Below, piece after piece: positions 11,205-22,560 of a DNA stretch of 64,000 nt. Made by a program: the position numbers and the translations under genes. The notes below the pieces were generated by a model. The model searched no databases. It was not told the DNA's origin and worked only from the letters and a program-made list of their open reading frames with translations. The DNA comes from Macrosoma leucophasiata (lineage: Eukaryota > Arthropoda > Insecta > Lepidoptera > Hedylidae), in NCBI GenBank assembly GCA_036365455.1, contig JAWQUS010000002.1, forward strand, positions 6,944,001-7,008,000, written 5' to 3'. Numbering within the stretch: the stretch's first letter is position 1; each line of letters opens with the position of its first letter.

Positions 11205-11297
11205 CCTACTGAATGCGAATGTGGATGGTTGCAGAGGCCCAGGAAGACAAAGACTGACCTACCATGACCAAATATATCGAGTTCTGTCTGATGGTGG
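11205..11297 (+). pseudogene. RTE-like LINE C-terminal fragment
   Basis: Encodes NANVDGCRGPGRQRLTYHDQ, nearly the same as residues in the longer copy at 53775-54112, before a stop. It is only about 90 bp of a LINE C-terminus. Confidence 0.6.
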
Positions 11298-12341
11298 GGA
11301 GTTAGGAGATAAAACTGCAAACTTAAAAATCCCATCACCAAAAAGTGAAAAATAATGGAAAAAGATTTAAACCAAAAGAGCAATGCACGTTCCACGTTTG
11401 AAGCCAAAGATGTTTAATGGCAGTAATTCCGACTTCTACATACCTATTCATAAAAAGTGTTCATTCATATTTGTTTTCTGCTATCTGTTTAAGGCGTACC
11501 TACTATGTATCTTGATTGACATAATTTCAATAGCCACTTTGCAGCATATTGCTGTTTTGACATTTCGTGATATTTATGATAATTTAAGGAAAAGAGCAAT
11601 GTAATGCTAGTTAGCTTTCAAATTACCCACCGAATTACAAAATTACTCCTCGAGATCGGCACAATTCTTGTATTATATAAAATTCAATGATATAAAGTAA
11701 AGTAATCACTGATGTTTTTCCAAAAATATTGTCATAGAAATTAACAATCAGAAAACAACATTATGTTGATAATAGAAAGAAGAACACTATCACATAGAAA
11801 ATAAAATACGAAGAAAAAAACACTTAATTATACGAGTAAATCATAAAATTAAAAAAAAACAAAAATCATCACATGATTTATTTAAAATCTACAAGAACAC
11901 TTTTGCATTGTCGGGTTTTTTTTAATAAGATACCTAGAGAGAATGACTTGTACTAATAATCCAAGAGGTAATAATAAATACCAATTTAATAGATAATAAT
12001 ATTTAACCCATTCCATGTCCTATGTACCACATGTGTCCATTTGCATTGTTTTAACTATTGTGTCTGCTTGAGGGCAGTGAACGTGTTAACCGATACGTGA
12101 ATTATCAAATTTTTCAATTCCTTCATAGAAGAAAAAGAAAAAGTCTGTTCGTCATACGAACGAAACTACCGTGTAACAAAACGCATAATACGACTTTGTA
12201 AAATTCACTCTGACCTTTTCAAACTACAAACAAGCAACGTAGTTTTCGGAATATTCACTTTGCTTGTCATACGTTTTTTATGTCATATCTCTATTTAATT
12301 TTGTTCAAAACTTTTTATTTACAGCGTGCACTAACTATACG
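11298..12341. other. No recognisable feature
   Basis: AT-rich with A-runs; the frame at 11383-11604 shows no domain. Confidence 0.5.
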
Positions 12342-12451
12342 TCTATACAAATAAATAAAATTGGAGTGTCTGTTTGTAATATAAAAATAACCGCTTTATT
12401 CTAAATGCATATGTATACACGGTACATATACCAAAACAACATTTTTTACAA

Positions 12452-12482
<31 letters not shown>

Positions 12483-12670
12483 TCCCGCTAATCTCGGGAA
12501 CAGCTCTCAAAATCGGTAAGATTTTGACGGGACTTTCACTGGCAGATAGATAGCTTATGTAATAAGGAGTAACTTAGGCTACTTTTGTACTAGCTGCGCC
12601 CAAGACTTCGTCCGGGTAGATACTGGACAATCATATATTCTCACGCGGGCGAAGTCGCGGGCACAGCTAG
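12342..12670 (+). mobile_element. Non-autonomous Helitron, family N3, with TCTG microsatellite
   Basis: Starts TCTATACAAATAAATAAAAT and ends GCGAAGTCGCGGGCACAGCTAG. Internally it has a TCTG tract (about 12453-12480) and CCCGCTAATCTCGGGAACAG. The TC start and CTAG end with a GC-rich sub-terminal segment fit a Helitron. Confidence 0.7.
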
Positions 12671-13029
12671 TTTTAAATAATATTGACATCACCAGGCGAA
12701 CTCAAAAGTACAGTACTCAACAATTAATATTGCACATCGAGCCAACGAAAGAGACGATCGGCTCGTTTCGACTTCGTAGACTATCTCTGCTGCACACTGC
12801 CTACGTAAGCACTGACATACCGGTTGAGAACTTGATCAAAATGGTCAACAAACGTCAAATAGGCACAGTGCACAGTGCGTAAGAGATAACGCTCTACAGA
12901 AGCGAAATAAGCCAAAGTCCTTCCTAGGCTCTATGTGAAAAATTTATTGTTGAGCACTGTACGACTCGGTTGTAAAATTGTAAAATCACAATAAAACTTA
13001 CTTCTGATCCAGGCCTGAACCCCTACCAT
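12671..13029. other. No recognisable feature
   Basis: No repeat or coding signal seen. Confidence 0.45.
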
Positions 13030-13320
13030 GCTGCTAAGGAACTAGAGCTTTAGTGACAGAACTCGCGGGCGTAGGCACCACCGCATTACCTAAGATACTT
13101 GCCGCTAAATGGTAGTGTTCAGCACTATCGTGTTCCGGTAAGGTGGTAATGTACGGTCCTGTAATTTCCGGCACAGAGGCATATATATACCTTCGGACTC
13201 AGGAGTGGTAACGCATCTGCATTTTGACCTTGCTCTTTGTGGGTGTCTATAGGCTGCAGTCATCACTTAACATCAATGTGAACTGCGTGCTTGTTTGCCA
13301 CTGCCATTACATAAAAAAAT
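13030..13320 (+). mobile_element. SINE-J, full length
   Basis: Sense copy from the CTAGAGCTTTAGTGACAG head to GCCACTGCCATTACATAAAAAA. Confidence 0.75.
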
Positions 13321-13359
13321 ACCTATATGAAATACGAGTATATACTTTTTTCCCAAAGG

Positions 13360-13480
13360 CGGACAAACAAGCATGCAGGTCACAAGGATGTGTCAGTGAA
13401 GACTGCAGACTATAGACGTCCACACAAAGACCAGAAGTCAAAATGCAGATGCGTTGCCACCCTTGAGACCTTAGTTGTTA
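13360..13480 (-). mobile_element. SINE-J 3' fragment
   Basis: Tail side only: GGACAAACAAGCATGCAGG to TTGAGACCTTAGTTGTTA. Abuts another minus-strand copy. Confidence 0.65.
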
Positions 13481-13482
13481 TT

Positions 13483-13640
13483 TTTTTTTATGTAATGAAA
13501 GTGGCAAACTAGCATGCAGTTCACATTGATGTTAAATGATGACAGCAGCCTATAGACACTTACACAAAGACCAGAGGTCAAAATGCGGAATATGATAGTG
13601 CTGACTAGGTAATGCGGTGGTGCCTTCGATATATACTGGA
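13483..13640 (-). mobile_element. SINE-J with internal deletion
   Basis: Poly(T), tail, and ACCAGAGGTCAAAATGCGG, then a jump to GATAGTGCTGACTAGGTAATG. The middle block is missing. Confidence 0.65.
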
Positions 13641-14079
13641 ACGCTGAAATTTAATCAAAAAAGTTTTTTTTTTTTTTTCATTTCACCAGTCAAATTTAAT
13701 TGAACTATTTCACTATTTTTTAAACGGTATTGTTTAAAAAATCCTATCCGATTTCACGAAGACGGTATTTTTTGGATATGGCGAAACTATAACGTTTCTT
13801 TGTAGGCTACGGAACCCTAAAACAACTAAATTAAAGCCATTTTTATGAACTTAATTTTGTTACACGTCTAATTTCACATTCACCAAAAATAAACATTGGT
13901 TTGAATAAATTTTCAACAGGAACATTGAGGACTCATTGATTGACAGGAAATTTAGCCATAGATCCCATTTCATTGAATTTCCTGCCATTGATCGCGTGCC
14001 AGAGCTTTTAAATTATTTCGATTTGTTATAGGCCACTGTGAGAGCTTACATTTGTAAATGTCATAATATTCACAACCCA

Positions 14080-14119
14080 CGCCGATACTTAGTAAAGTAT
14101 TATTTACTAAGTATCGGCG
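14080..14119. repeat. Perfect 17-bp hairpin
   Basis: CGCCGATACTTAGTAAA (14080-14096) and its exact reverse complement (14103-14119) are separated by a 6-base loop. It lies 60 bp before a Helitron and is not part of that Helitron family elsewhere in the window. Confidence 0.8.
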
Positions 14120-14180
14120 AACAGTACACAAAGTATTATTTGTCTTCAAATGTACCTATACAGTTTCAAATTTGTAATTT

Positions 14181-14430
14181 TAATATAAAAATCAATTGCT
14201 GTTCGTTAGTCTCGCTAAAACTCGAGGACGGGTGGACCGATTTGGCTAATTTTCGTTTTGAATGATTTTTGGAAGTCCAGGGAAGGTTTAAAAGGTAAAA
14301 AAATATGAAGGAATTGAAGGGAAATAGTAAAAACCACAATTTCATTTTCCCATACAAATAGTTCGTATCTATCAAACCTTTGACACATTATTTAATTCTG
14401 AGGCAATACGAAGTTTGACGGGTCAGCTAG
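14181..14430 (+). mobile_element. Non-autonomous Helitron, family N1
   Basis: From the TATAAAAATCAATTGCTG side to GACGGGTCAGCTAG; the 3' CTAG is intact (14427-14430). Confidence 0.75.
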
Positions 14431-15284
14431 TCATAACTAAGATATGTAACATAATACTGATGCGTAGGCACGTGACGACCCCATCGTCCAATAGTGGAGG
14501 AAAATTCTTCCGCTAGTGCTGTCAATCAATAAAACAATGGCGAACAAACTACTGGGACGGTAGTAAGTGCGATAACGTGACATGGACAGTGGTGTCACGT
14601 GATTATCTCCTCATTGCGGTCGCCAACCCTCATGTCAAGCCTGTCGATAATGGTATATTCCACTAGTCTATTAGACAGTCACACAGCTACTGCTGGACAG
14701 TAGTCCAGCAGACATACATAACAGTACAAAATATGAAGTTACTAGCTGGTGCACGCGACTTCTTTTGCATTCACACAATATCTTTATAAAGTCGGTCTCC
14801 AGAAACGGGAAACCACATTTTGTGGTTTTGCGAGCTGTATACTGAACATCGGTCAGATATGTTGGACGGACTAAAGAGAACAACTGTTGGGCCAGCTTAT
14901 TTTGAATATCTAATTTGTTGTCCTCAAAAATTTGACTTTCTGCGCACTTTTGCACATCGTTGGCAAAACGTCAGGATGTTACTGAATTGAGCGGCTGAGT
15001 AAAATGAGAGGTAAGTCAAGTCGTTTATCAATCCTCGCGTGAGCATACCGCACCGAAGTTCTCTGTGTGTTTTTTTGTTGTGATACACCATTCGGGGAGG
15101 AGCGGTAACATAATAAGGACAAATTAAAGACCATATCTTGTAGGGCGATCAAGAAATGCAAGAAGGCAGACGTTTTTATGTGTTTCTTGATATCCCATGT
15201 TTAGCCCCGTATACCGAAAGCAAGGAAGGGGAATGGGAGGTGGTGGGATAATAATATCTTTATAAACTGTAGCCTGTGTGTTAT
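14431..15284 (-). other. Unassigned region with a 94-codon open frame
   Basis: The minus-strand frame at 14671-14955 contains QLFSLVRPTYLTDVQYTARK and a Cys-containing centre. The next frame upstream (15161-14979) has coding-like residues in several frames, as if a longer frame had been broken. I do not recognise the family; it may be old transposon or host exon remains. Confidence 0.25.
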
Positions 15285-15960
15285 TTTATTTTATTTGGAA
15301 GACAAACAGTGTTAACAACAAAAAAAAGATAGTAAAAAAAAACAAACTTAAAACCATTTACATGTCTTCGCATAAATAAGACTAAGTGCTTGTACAGTCG
15401 CATCAAAAAAAAAAACCGAGAAAAGAAAGAGAACCGTAGCAAAAGAAAAAAATATAAGATTTTATACAAAACAAAAAAAAAAAAAACAAAACAAAATGTA
15501 GATATAGATCCAAATCCAAATAATTACATTATGATTCGCTACTTACTTAATGTGGTTAAGCATCCACATTCAACCACTGACGAGTCCAAGTACTTCTAAC
15601 AATGTTGGATGAGGTGTTAAATATATCCAGGTCTGGAAAGTCCGCGAGATTGTTCAATTTGTTTGCAGTTCTCACAAAGAAAGAGTTTTGTCTGTAGTTA
15701 CAACCATAAACAGGAATGCCAAGTCGAGAGTGCTTACGGGTTTCTCGCATACAGGTTCGAGGGGGTACTTTAATATTTATTAATGATAAAAGATAGGGTG
15801 AATTAATATGACTTTGAGCAATTTTAATATAAAGTACTATGTCATTAATCCTTCGTCTAACTTCCAAAGGCAGTGTGTGGTGTCTCCTACATCTAGCTTC
15901 GTAGGTATCATCGTACTTCTGGCACTTGAACTGCAGATACCGCATGAATTTCATCTGTAT
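15285..15960 (-). pseudogene. LINE reverse-transcriptase C-terminus with 3' UTR
   Basis: The minus frame 15954-15556 reads FMRYLQFKCQKYDD, CRRHHTLPLEVRRRINDIV and NYRQNSFFVRTANKLNNL, then ends after SNIVRSTW.... This block (RRHHTLPLEVRR, then LWN-like and FK-like ends) is typical of the last 130 residues of Jockey/CR1-group LINEs. About 270 bp of A/T-rich 3' UTR follows to about 15285. All upstream domains are absent. Confidence 0.7.
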
Positions 15961-16013
15961 GGTCTGACGTATAAGCTATAATATTGTAAAGTTTCATTAA
16001 AATCCATACATAT

Positions 16014-16076
16014 ATATAGAGTAACAAACATCTATGCATACTTACAAATTTTCGCGTTTATAATATTAGTAGGGAA
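16014..16076 (-). mobile_element. Helitron family N2, 5' end only
   Basis: The minus strand reads TCCCTACTAATATTATAAACG, the 5' end found at 42190, and stops after about 60 bp. Confidence 0.55.
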
Positions 16077-16243
16077 ATTTCCCAGTACCCCGAAGTTCGG
16101 TAATGTGCCCGGCGATGTCAACAGGCTCGCCACCTGTTACATGGGCCAAAAACGTAACCGGCGAATCGTGGGTGTATGCATGTACGCTTGAATGCATGCA
16201 TTTACCTCTGCCTACCCCTTCTGGGATTACAGGCGAGAAGTTA
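16077..16243 (+). mobile_element. SINE-B, 3' half
   Basis: Plus-strand body and tail (TTTCCCAGTACCCCGAAGTT to GGGATTACAGGCGAGAAGTT). The tRNA-like head is missing. It is joined directly to a Helitron 5' end. Confidence 0.75.
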
Positions 16244-16704
16244 CGTTTTTTTTTATTATTCAGTTGCATATTATGAGTACAATATAAATAGATGCTTGTT
16301 ATGTTACACAAATGACAAAAGTGCTTATATTCTTTATAAAAAAACAGTGCCCGTAAAAAAGGGAAAACGATGGAAGGGAAGCGAAAGTCATTTGCCATCA
16401 AACAAAGGCCTGATTCCAATACTGATAAAATATTCGCTGTGGACTGCGGGGGCCAAGTTTTTATTATTTATTCATTAGTCATTCGCTTTGACTTTTTTGT
16501 GACAATATATTTTTATAAATAACATTAAACTTTGTATCAATACAGTGATAGGTAGTTTTTTGTGTACTAATTGCTTTCTAATAAGATTTTACAGAATTGC
16601 TTTGTTCTTTTTTGGATTTGATATCGTCACGTTTTTTTTAATGTTTAGAGTAACGAGTTTGTTTTGTAAGTAGTTTTTATTTGGTTTTTGTAATTGAGGT
16701 ACGA
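16244..16704. other. No recognisable feature
   Basis: AT-rich sequence with no supportable feature. Confidence 0.45.
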
Positions 16705-16785
16705 ATAATAATGATAGATTAGGTAATACGGTGGTACTTGTGTCCTCGAGCTCTAGTGTTGGAGCTCTACCACAAGTAAAATGCG
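16705..16785 (-). mobile_element. SINE-J 5' fragment
   Basis: GATTAGGTAATACGGTGGTAC through GGAGCTCTACCACAAGTAAAA: only the 5' 80 bases of the element. Confidence 0.65.
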
Positions 16786-17438
16786 TTAGTTATCCTTAAG
16801 GATCGCACCAATGTCAAGGGTCTACTAAGCTATGAAGGATTATAAGCTTATTAGTTAGTTTGAGGGTCGACTGCTACTGATAAACAGAGATTAGAAGAAC
16901 GGTTACACGTGTATAACATTCAAATATGATTTAGTATACGTGAAAGGAGATGTTGCGAGCTCGGCTCTGGTTCGTACACGTCCTCAAAAAATGGGTAAAT
17001 TAAAGAAGAATCCGAAAAAAATACAATTAATTTATTCAAGAACATATTTAGAGTTACAACCACATTTAATTCAAACGATTTTATCATTTTCAACTATGTT
17101 AAACATGGCGGCGATACAGCCGACGCTTGGGATCAATCGATTTCGATAGTATTTAGATAATATTACTTTTTTCTCCAAGTACTATTTAATCAAAATACAA
17201 TTTAAAAAATGAAAATGTCAAAACGACATCGCCTGCCATATTCGCCATGTTGGTTTTGAGTTGCAATTCTAACTGCAAATAATATTTTGTAACTGCAAAC
17301 AAAGCTAAATAAGTGAAAATATGCAGTAAAAATCGTGTTTATATTGATTTTGCCTGTTTAATGATATTATGTACAATGCATGGCCGGAGGTCCATACATT
17401 TTTGCAATATCTCCTTTGATGTAACTAATGATCAATTT
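16786..17438. other. No recognisable feature
   Basis: The frame at 16940-17149 has no domain that I recognise. A/T-rich. Confidence 0.45.
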
Positions 17439-17620
17439 TCGGAGGCTTTATGGGCGGTTTGAAAACATCCGATAGCCGTAAGATAGATAGATTGGCCACT
17501 AACCCGTATCTCCACCAACCCGCATTGGAGCAGCGTGGTGGAGTAAGCTCCAGGCTTCCCCCCAAAAGTGGGAGAGACTCGTGCTTAACAGTGGGACGTT
17601 TCAAGGGTTGCCATTATTAA
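17439..17620 (+). mobile_element. SINE-5S, 3' half
   Basis: TCGGAGGCTTTATGGGCGG to GGTTGCCATTATTAA; the 5S-like head is missing. Confidence 0.7.
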
Positions 17621-17984
17621 TGGTCAATAAGACCATGGTTTATTTTTAAATAAAGAGGCGGTGTGCCTATGGTGCCGCCAGAGGTGAAAACTTGAATATT
17701 AACGCTGTGCATTTTTGACCACTACCACCACCACCTCTTCTGGTCTGGACGCAATTCTGGTCACATGTCGGTCTTACGCATTTTCGATCAGCGTCACGTG
17801 ACCTGACGCTAGTTTAACATTTTTTACAAATTACAAAAAGTGCAAGCTAAAGAAGTTTACCTACACTTCAAAAAAATGTCTAAATTTGTAAGTTGACTTT
17901 GTATAGCTACTAAGGAGGTATCGAATTATAGATGTATTAAAAAGGTAACTAACTTAACTCCTAAACTAATCTTTCCATTTTTTA

Positions 17985-18275
17985 TTTTTTTATTTTATGG
18001 AAGTGGCAAACAAGAAAGCATTGATGTTAAGTGATGACTGCAGCCTATAGACACCCACACAAAGACCAAGGTCAATATGCTTTGCCACTCTTGAGGCCTA
18101 AGGTGTTATGCCTCTGTGCCGGAAATTACAGGGCCGTACATTACCACCTGACCGGAACACGATAGTGCTGAACATTACCATTTAGCGGCAAGTATATTAG
18201 GCAAGTATATTAGGTAATGCGGTGGTGCCTACGTCCGCGAGCTCCGTCACTGGAGCTCTACCACCACTAAAATTC
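17985..18275 (-). mobile_element. SINE-J, nearly full length
   Basis: Complete apart from a small tail deletion; a duplicated AGTATATTAGGCAAGTATATT occurs near 18191-18213. Ends GAGCTCTACCACCACTAAAA. Confidence 0.75.
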
Positions 18276-18820
18276 TATAAAACTTTTCAATTTAAAAGTT
18301 TTAAATAATCATATTCCGATCAATCAAGCATACCTACTTTGTTTACGTAAACGTTATTTAAAAAAAAAGACGTATTTTCACAAATAGTACTTGCACAGGA
18401 ACCTTTTCCGTTGAAAAACAGATATTCGATACATGAAGTCTGTTCCCAGGTGGAAGCAGTGAGAATAAAACCGAATAAGCCATTATTGGCGATAAGTGAA
18501 CTGAGTTTGGCTTTTTATCTATACTACTCGTATATTACTATGCACCTGTGCCGAAATTATGTACCTACTCATACTAGTTATAAACTAGATAACCGTGAGC
18601 AAAAGAAAATGCAAACCTTGACGATAAATTTAAAAGTCCAATTTAAATATAAATTAACTGATTTATAACCAAACATTATCTATTTACGTCATTTATAACA
18701 TTATACTTGAAAAAAAAAAAACAGAGAAAATCATAAGATTAAGTTTTGAAGAAAGAAGTATACAGTTTCTCTATCGACAATTATTTCGTTTTATTTAAAG
18801 AAAAATGGAAAGAAAAATTT
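18276..18820. other. No recognisable feature
   Basis: AT-rich; the frame 18411-18668 shows no domain or conserved motif. Confidence 0.45.
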
Positions 18821-18896
18821 GACTTCAGGCGAGACTCGAACTCGCGGCCTACTGGGAATCTAGTCCAGCCGCTCTTCCAATTGAGCTACTGAAGTC
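18821..18896 (-). tRNA. tRNA-like gene, isotype unresolved
   Basis: On the minus strand the acceptor ends pair as GACTTCAG with CTGAAGTC (8 bp). The D arm is GCTC...GAGC within TAGCTCAATTGGAAGAGC, a good A box. The T arm is GCGAG-TTCGAGT-CTCGC, which contains the B box. A run of five T follows within four bases, a normal pol III terminator. The anticodon arm has a CTGG/CCAG core, but the loop is irregular. Read as a 7-base loop CTAGATT the anticodon would be AGA, yet the long variable arm of tRNA-Ser is missing. It could be a divergent tRNA gene or a tRNA-derived pseudogene. It is not attached to any SINE body seen here. Confidence 0.65.
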
Positions 18897-18954
18897 CTTA
18901 CTTTCACAAGCATGTGTTAATGCGAAATAATATAAAACAATAATTATTTCGTTA

Positions 18955-19020
18955 CATGTAGTAAAAGTACGTATGTATGCCAAGTCCCTTATGAGGTAGG
19001 CAGAGAGCGTGGAGTGCCAA
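18955..19020 (-). mobile_element. RTE-like LINE, 3' end fragment
   Basis: On the minus strand it reads CTCTCTGCCTACCTCATAAG followed by GGACTTGGCATACATACG, matching the end of the LINE fragment at 54073-54118. Confidence 0.5.
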
Positions 19021-20496
19021 ATATCCCTGACACATCTTCCGTGCTTTTCCTACTTCTAGTAAACCTACGTAAGTACCTAAATAAACCGCCTAAACATAAA
19101 AACAAGTTAAATATGAAACATGTACATTAACAAAGATAAATAAACAAATATTTTGATATACATACTAAGATTCCGTTATACACATAAAACCCAAGCTTAT
19201 CAAAGCGTGTTAAAAAGGGCGATTACTAAACCTAATTTAATGAAACGCATTCGATATTGACAACCAGCTGACCTCTCCCACGCGAGTACCGACCATATGA
19301 TAATGTAAAAATTATTACGAAAAGTTAGGACTTTGAGCTATTCTAGTTAGTTCACAGTGAACATTTGTACGGAGCATAAAATTTAACGTTTAAATTATGT
19401 TACTCATATTTCCTTTTCCACCTGATTCTGTAATCGTTTAGACACGAACAATTATCCTCATTCGGTACACCCACATCTCAGACAGATCATAGAACTTTAA
19501 AAAAGGGCGGAACACGAGTCTTTAATCGTAAAATAAATGTTTACGGGTGTCTCTAGTGAAAGGTATTTATCTCCCCCACATTTGTTGTGTAGAATATTAG
19601 GTAGGTATAAATTTAAGCGTCGGTTTGACCATCGATCTTACAAAGACGAGTTTAATCGCTAAGCAACATGGCGCCCCCGTGCTCGCCCCAACAAGATTAA
19701 ATGGAGAGAAATATATTACTACTTTTCTTTTTATCGGTAAGCAGGCTTTGGTTGAGACGGAGCAAAGCTTTTGTTGAACTGTTAGGTTATGTTATTCTTA
19801 GTTGTAGTGTGTAGTTTAGGTATAATTCGAAAACACCTTTAGTTTAATGTATTGTGTAATAAAGTTTGGATACGTATGAATGAAATCATTGTTTAGTCTA
19901 TAGCAAAAGTCTAATGTTTTCTTCATAATGATTTTTTAAAATAATAAATCTTATTTAAACACGTATTGATGTATTTTGTAAGCTTAGTCAAATATAAATT
20001 TTCGGAAATTGATATATAAATGAAATCCACTTCGATTCAAGTTTTTCGGATATATTACACAGATATTGTATTGTTTAATAAGTTTTAATTAACCTTTACT
20101 TACCAATTACTAACAAAACCTCTAACAAATCCGGTATTTACCCAATGGTTCCAGATTAACCCGGCTTCGATCCGTTGCTCAAGAAAACATGTATTGTGAT
20201 TCTTTCTCCGAACATGTAAGATGGCGGATGTTTTATAGCCCCAGCTTTACAGAATGAATTCGATACTTTTAGGCTGGTGTGCATTATCTTACTCTAACCT
20301 TAACAAATTTGTCCAAGTACTAGTTGAGTAAGAAAATAGACCATTTGAAAATTGTTAAATGACGTCTTAAAGTTTACTTTAACCGAAACTGACTGAGCTG
20401 CACTGGTTAATTTTAAAGTTAACTTCAAAATTATCTGTCAGATTATAGGAGATCTGTCAGTCCCATAGAGCAACACGGGCCACCGGCCGCGGCGGA
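19021..20496. other. No recognisable feature
   Basis: Mostly AT-rich. A short ATGGCGCCCCCGTGC start at about 19668 closes after nine codons. I cannot assign anything. Confidence 0.45.
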
Positions 20497-20750
20497 CCGG
20501 AGGGGAGTAGCCATAAAGCTTATTACCGATGCAAAACACTCATTTTTTGTCATTTTTTGCGGGGAGAAATGCGTGTGACACACACGCACACTACAAAAAT
20601 CGTCTATTACTACGAAACTCACACCTTGACTTTAACAAAATACAGAAACAATTTCACGCACACATTTAAACATCTAGGCGACAGGTATAGGCCCATTTGG
20701 GCTTATACTTTGACAGAGGGGAAAGCCTGCAAATAGCTACTCCCCTCCGG
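20497..20750. repeat. Unclassified element with inverted GC-rich arms
   Basis: CCGGAGGGGAGTAGC (20497-20511) is repeated exactly in inverted form at 20736-20750. The outer flanks CAACAC also match in inverted order, with 19 extra bases on the left. The interior includes a CACACGCACAC tract. It looks like a MITE or foldback element, with ends not precisely defined. Confidence 0.5.
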
Positions 20751-21065
20751 TGTTGATATGGTCAACCCTGATAACTTAAACTATGCCAAAAAATACGCTG
20801 GGGCAACACATTTCGCAATTAATTACTGCTACCGAATGTAAATGTAACTGTTATTGTTCCATTTCGCAATACCTTTACGAAATAACTAATAAAGCACCGT
20901 TATTCTACGAAAAGCATGAAAGCACTTTACTTTTACCATTTACAAACGTTGACATCGAACAATAAAATAATTTACAAACAAACAATGAACTTGTGCGATG
21001 AAATAAAACCGTGTTCGTAACGGGGGAGTATCATTCAATTAAGGTTACACCGCATTAGGATGCAG

Positions 21066-21290
21066 AAACGTCTTTGTACAAGGTAAAGGCAAAGTTTACG
21101 TTTGCCAAAGTCGTTGAGCAAACAGAGCGAGATGCGCCGAACTAAAGCGAATTTGCATGTTTACATACAGCGTCTGCGCCGCGGTTCTTCGCGCCTATCT
21201 GTGCCCTGCTGGAATAACTACATCAAATAAACTAGGCAAATATTCACTAGATATGGGTTCCGTAGTTTTCGTTTACATTTGTGAGTAACC
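21066..21290 (+). repeat. Local repeat L, copy 1
   Basis: GTCTTTGTACAAGG, GGCAAAGTTTACGTTTGCCA, GAGATGCGCCGAACTAAAGC and TTTGCATGTTTACATACAG, then a GCGCCGCGG segment and CTGGAATAACTACATCAAAT. It recurs at 21612 and 22012 in the same orientation. The octamer ATTTGCAT occurs in copies 1 and 2. Function unknown. Confidence 0.65.
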
Positions 21291-21611
21291 TTATGAACGG
21301 GCTCTAGAAATAGGACGAGTACGGATTATGAAGTTAATCCTTTCACTAATTACTATTTGAATTATTTTCTGTGTATATTTGGTGGTACCAAATAGTTATA
21401 AGTTAACGACTTATTGTCAATCGTTGAAAACTATTTTGTGCCTAATATAGGCGTGCAGCCGTGCATGTATGAAGAGTCAAGACATTTCGGCGGTGTTTAG
21501 TTAGTGAGTAGACACGAGAATTTTATTATTAAATATCAATACGATTGTGAAAAAGAAAGATGAAATTAAATCTTGTTTGTGACAGACTTTAGTTAGACCA
21601 CATTAGACTTT

Positions 21612-21710
21612 ACAAATCTGTTTGTACGATGTTTGGGCAAAGTTTACGTTTGCCAAAGTCGTAGAGTAAACAAAGGTAGATGCATCAAACTAAAGCAAAT
21701 TTGCATATTA
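21612..21710 (+). repeat. Local repeat L, copy 2 (truncated)
   Basis: Covers only the first 95 bases of the unit, ending in AAATTTGCATATTAGA where a SINE-A head begins. Confidence 0.65.
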
Positions 21711-21789
21711 GACGCGCCAGTTGGTCCAGGGGTGTGTGACGACCGTTCGAAATGACGGCTCACGGGTTCGATTCCTGTGTCGGAACAAA
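21711..21789 (+). mobile_element. SINE-A head fragment
   Basis: tRNA-like head CGCCAGTTGGTCCAGGGGTG with B box GGGTTCGATTCCTG, ending at CGGAACAAATATTA. The rest of the SINE is replaced by a SINE-J copy in opposite orientation. Confidence 0.65.
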
Positions 21790-21925
21790 TATTATGCCAG
21801 AAATTACAGGATAATACTGAACACGATAGTGCTGAACACTACCATTTAGCGGCAACTATATTAGGTAATGCGGTGGTGACTACGCCCGTCAGCTCCGTCA
21901 CCGGAGTTCTACCAGCAGTAAAAAA
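21790..21925 (-). mobile_element. SINE-J 5' half
   Basis: TGCCAGAAATTACAGGATAA to GAGTTCTACCAGCAGTAAAA; fused to the preceding SINE-A head. Confidence 0.7.
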
Positions 21926-22011
21926 GTTACTACTACTATTATTATTGTTGTCATCAAAATATCAATTGTATTGGTAAATTTAATTTCGCGATCGTAACCG
22001 AGGATATTATA

Positions 22012-22210
22012 TATGTCTTTGTACGATTTAGGTATGGGCAAAGTAGTAAAGCAAACAGAGTGAGATGCGCCGAACTAATTTGCAGGTTTACATACAAGGT
22101 CTGCCAGTTATTTACACCTACTGTACCGTGCGGTGCTAGAATAACTTCGCCAAATACGTTAGGCAAATATTAAGTGGATATGGTCTGTGGTTTTTGTTTA
22201 TCCCGCGGGG
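22012..22210 (+). repeat. Local repeat L, copy 3
   Basis: Matches copy 1 with internal deletions: GTCTTTGTACGATTTAGG, GAGATGCGCCGAACTAA, GGTTTACATACAAGGTCTGC, then CTAGAATAACTTCGCCAAAT and TGGTCTGTGGTTTTTGTTTA. Confidence 0.65.
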
Positions 22211-22560
22211 AATGTTACCTTAAGCTACCGTCTCCTATAGAAATAGAAAATATTTTTATTTCGAATAGATCTTTACAGATACTTTCAAAACGTCAATAAA
22301 TCATTAAATACCTAGAGTGAATAACCATTACATATAGTAAAAGCAAAAATTAAATTAAAAATTAGAATTTAAAGTACTTAGTTAAAATCACAAAATGTTT
22401 CAATTCCTTCAATGATGATAAATGAAGAAAAAGAAAAACTTATTCGTCAAGATCAAAGTTATTCAAATTAATTTTAAGTTATTCATTATAAAATATAACA
22501 TAGACAAAGATAAAGTAATGACCTTATTACATTAATATTCACTAATAATATTCACAAGTA

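Noticed and set aside
12453..12480. TCTG tract as an independent locus
   Set aside because: It is part of a Helitron; similar tracts at 23703, 41410, 57175 and 57578 also lie in repeats.
15390..15599. Lys-rich frame
   Set aside because: Caused by A-rich 3' UTR of a LINE lying on the opposite strand.
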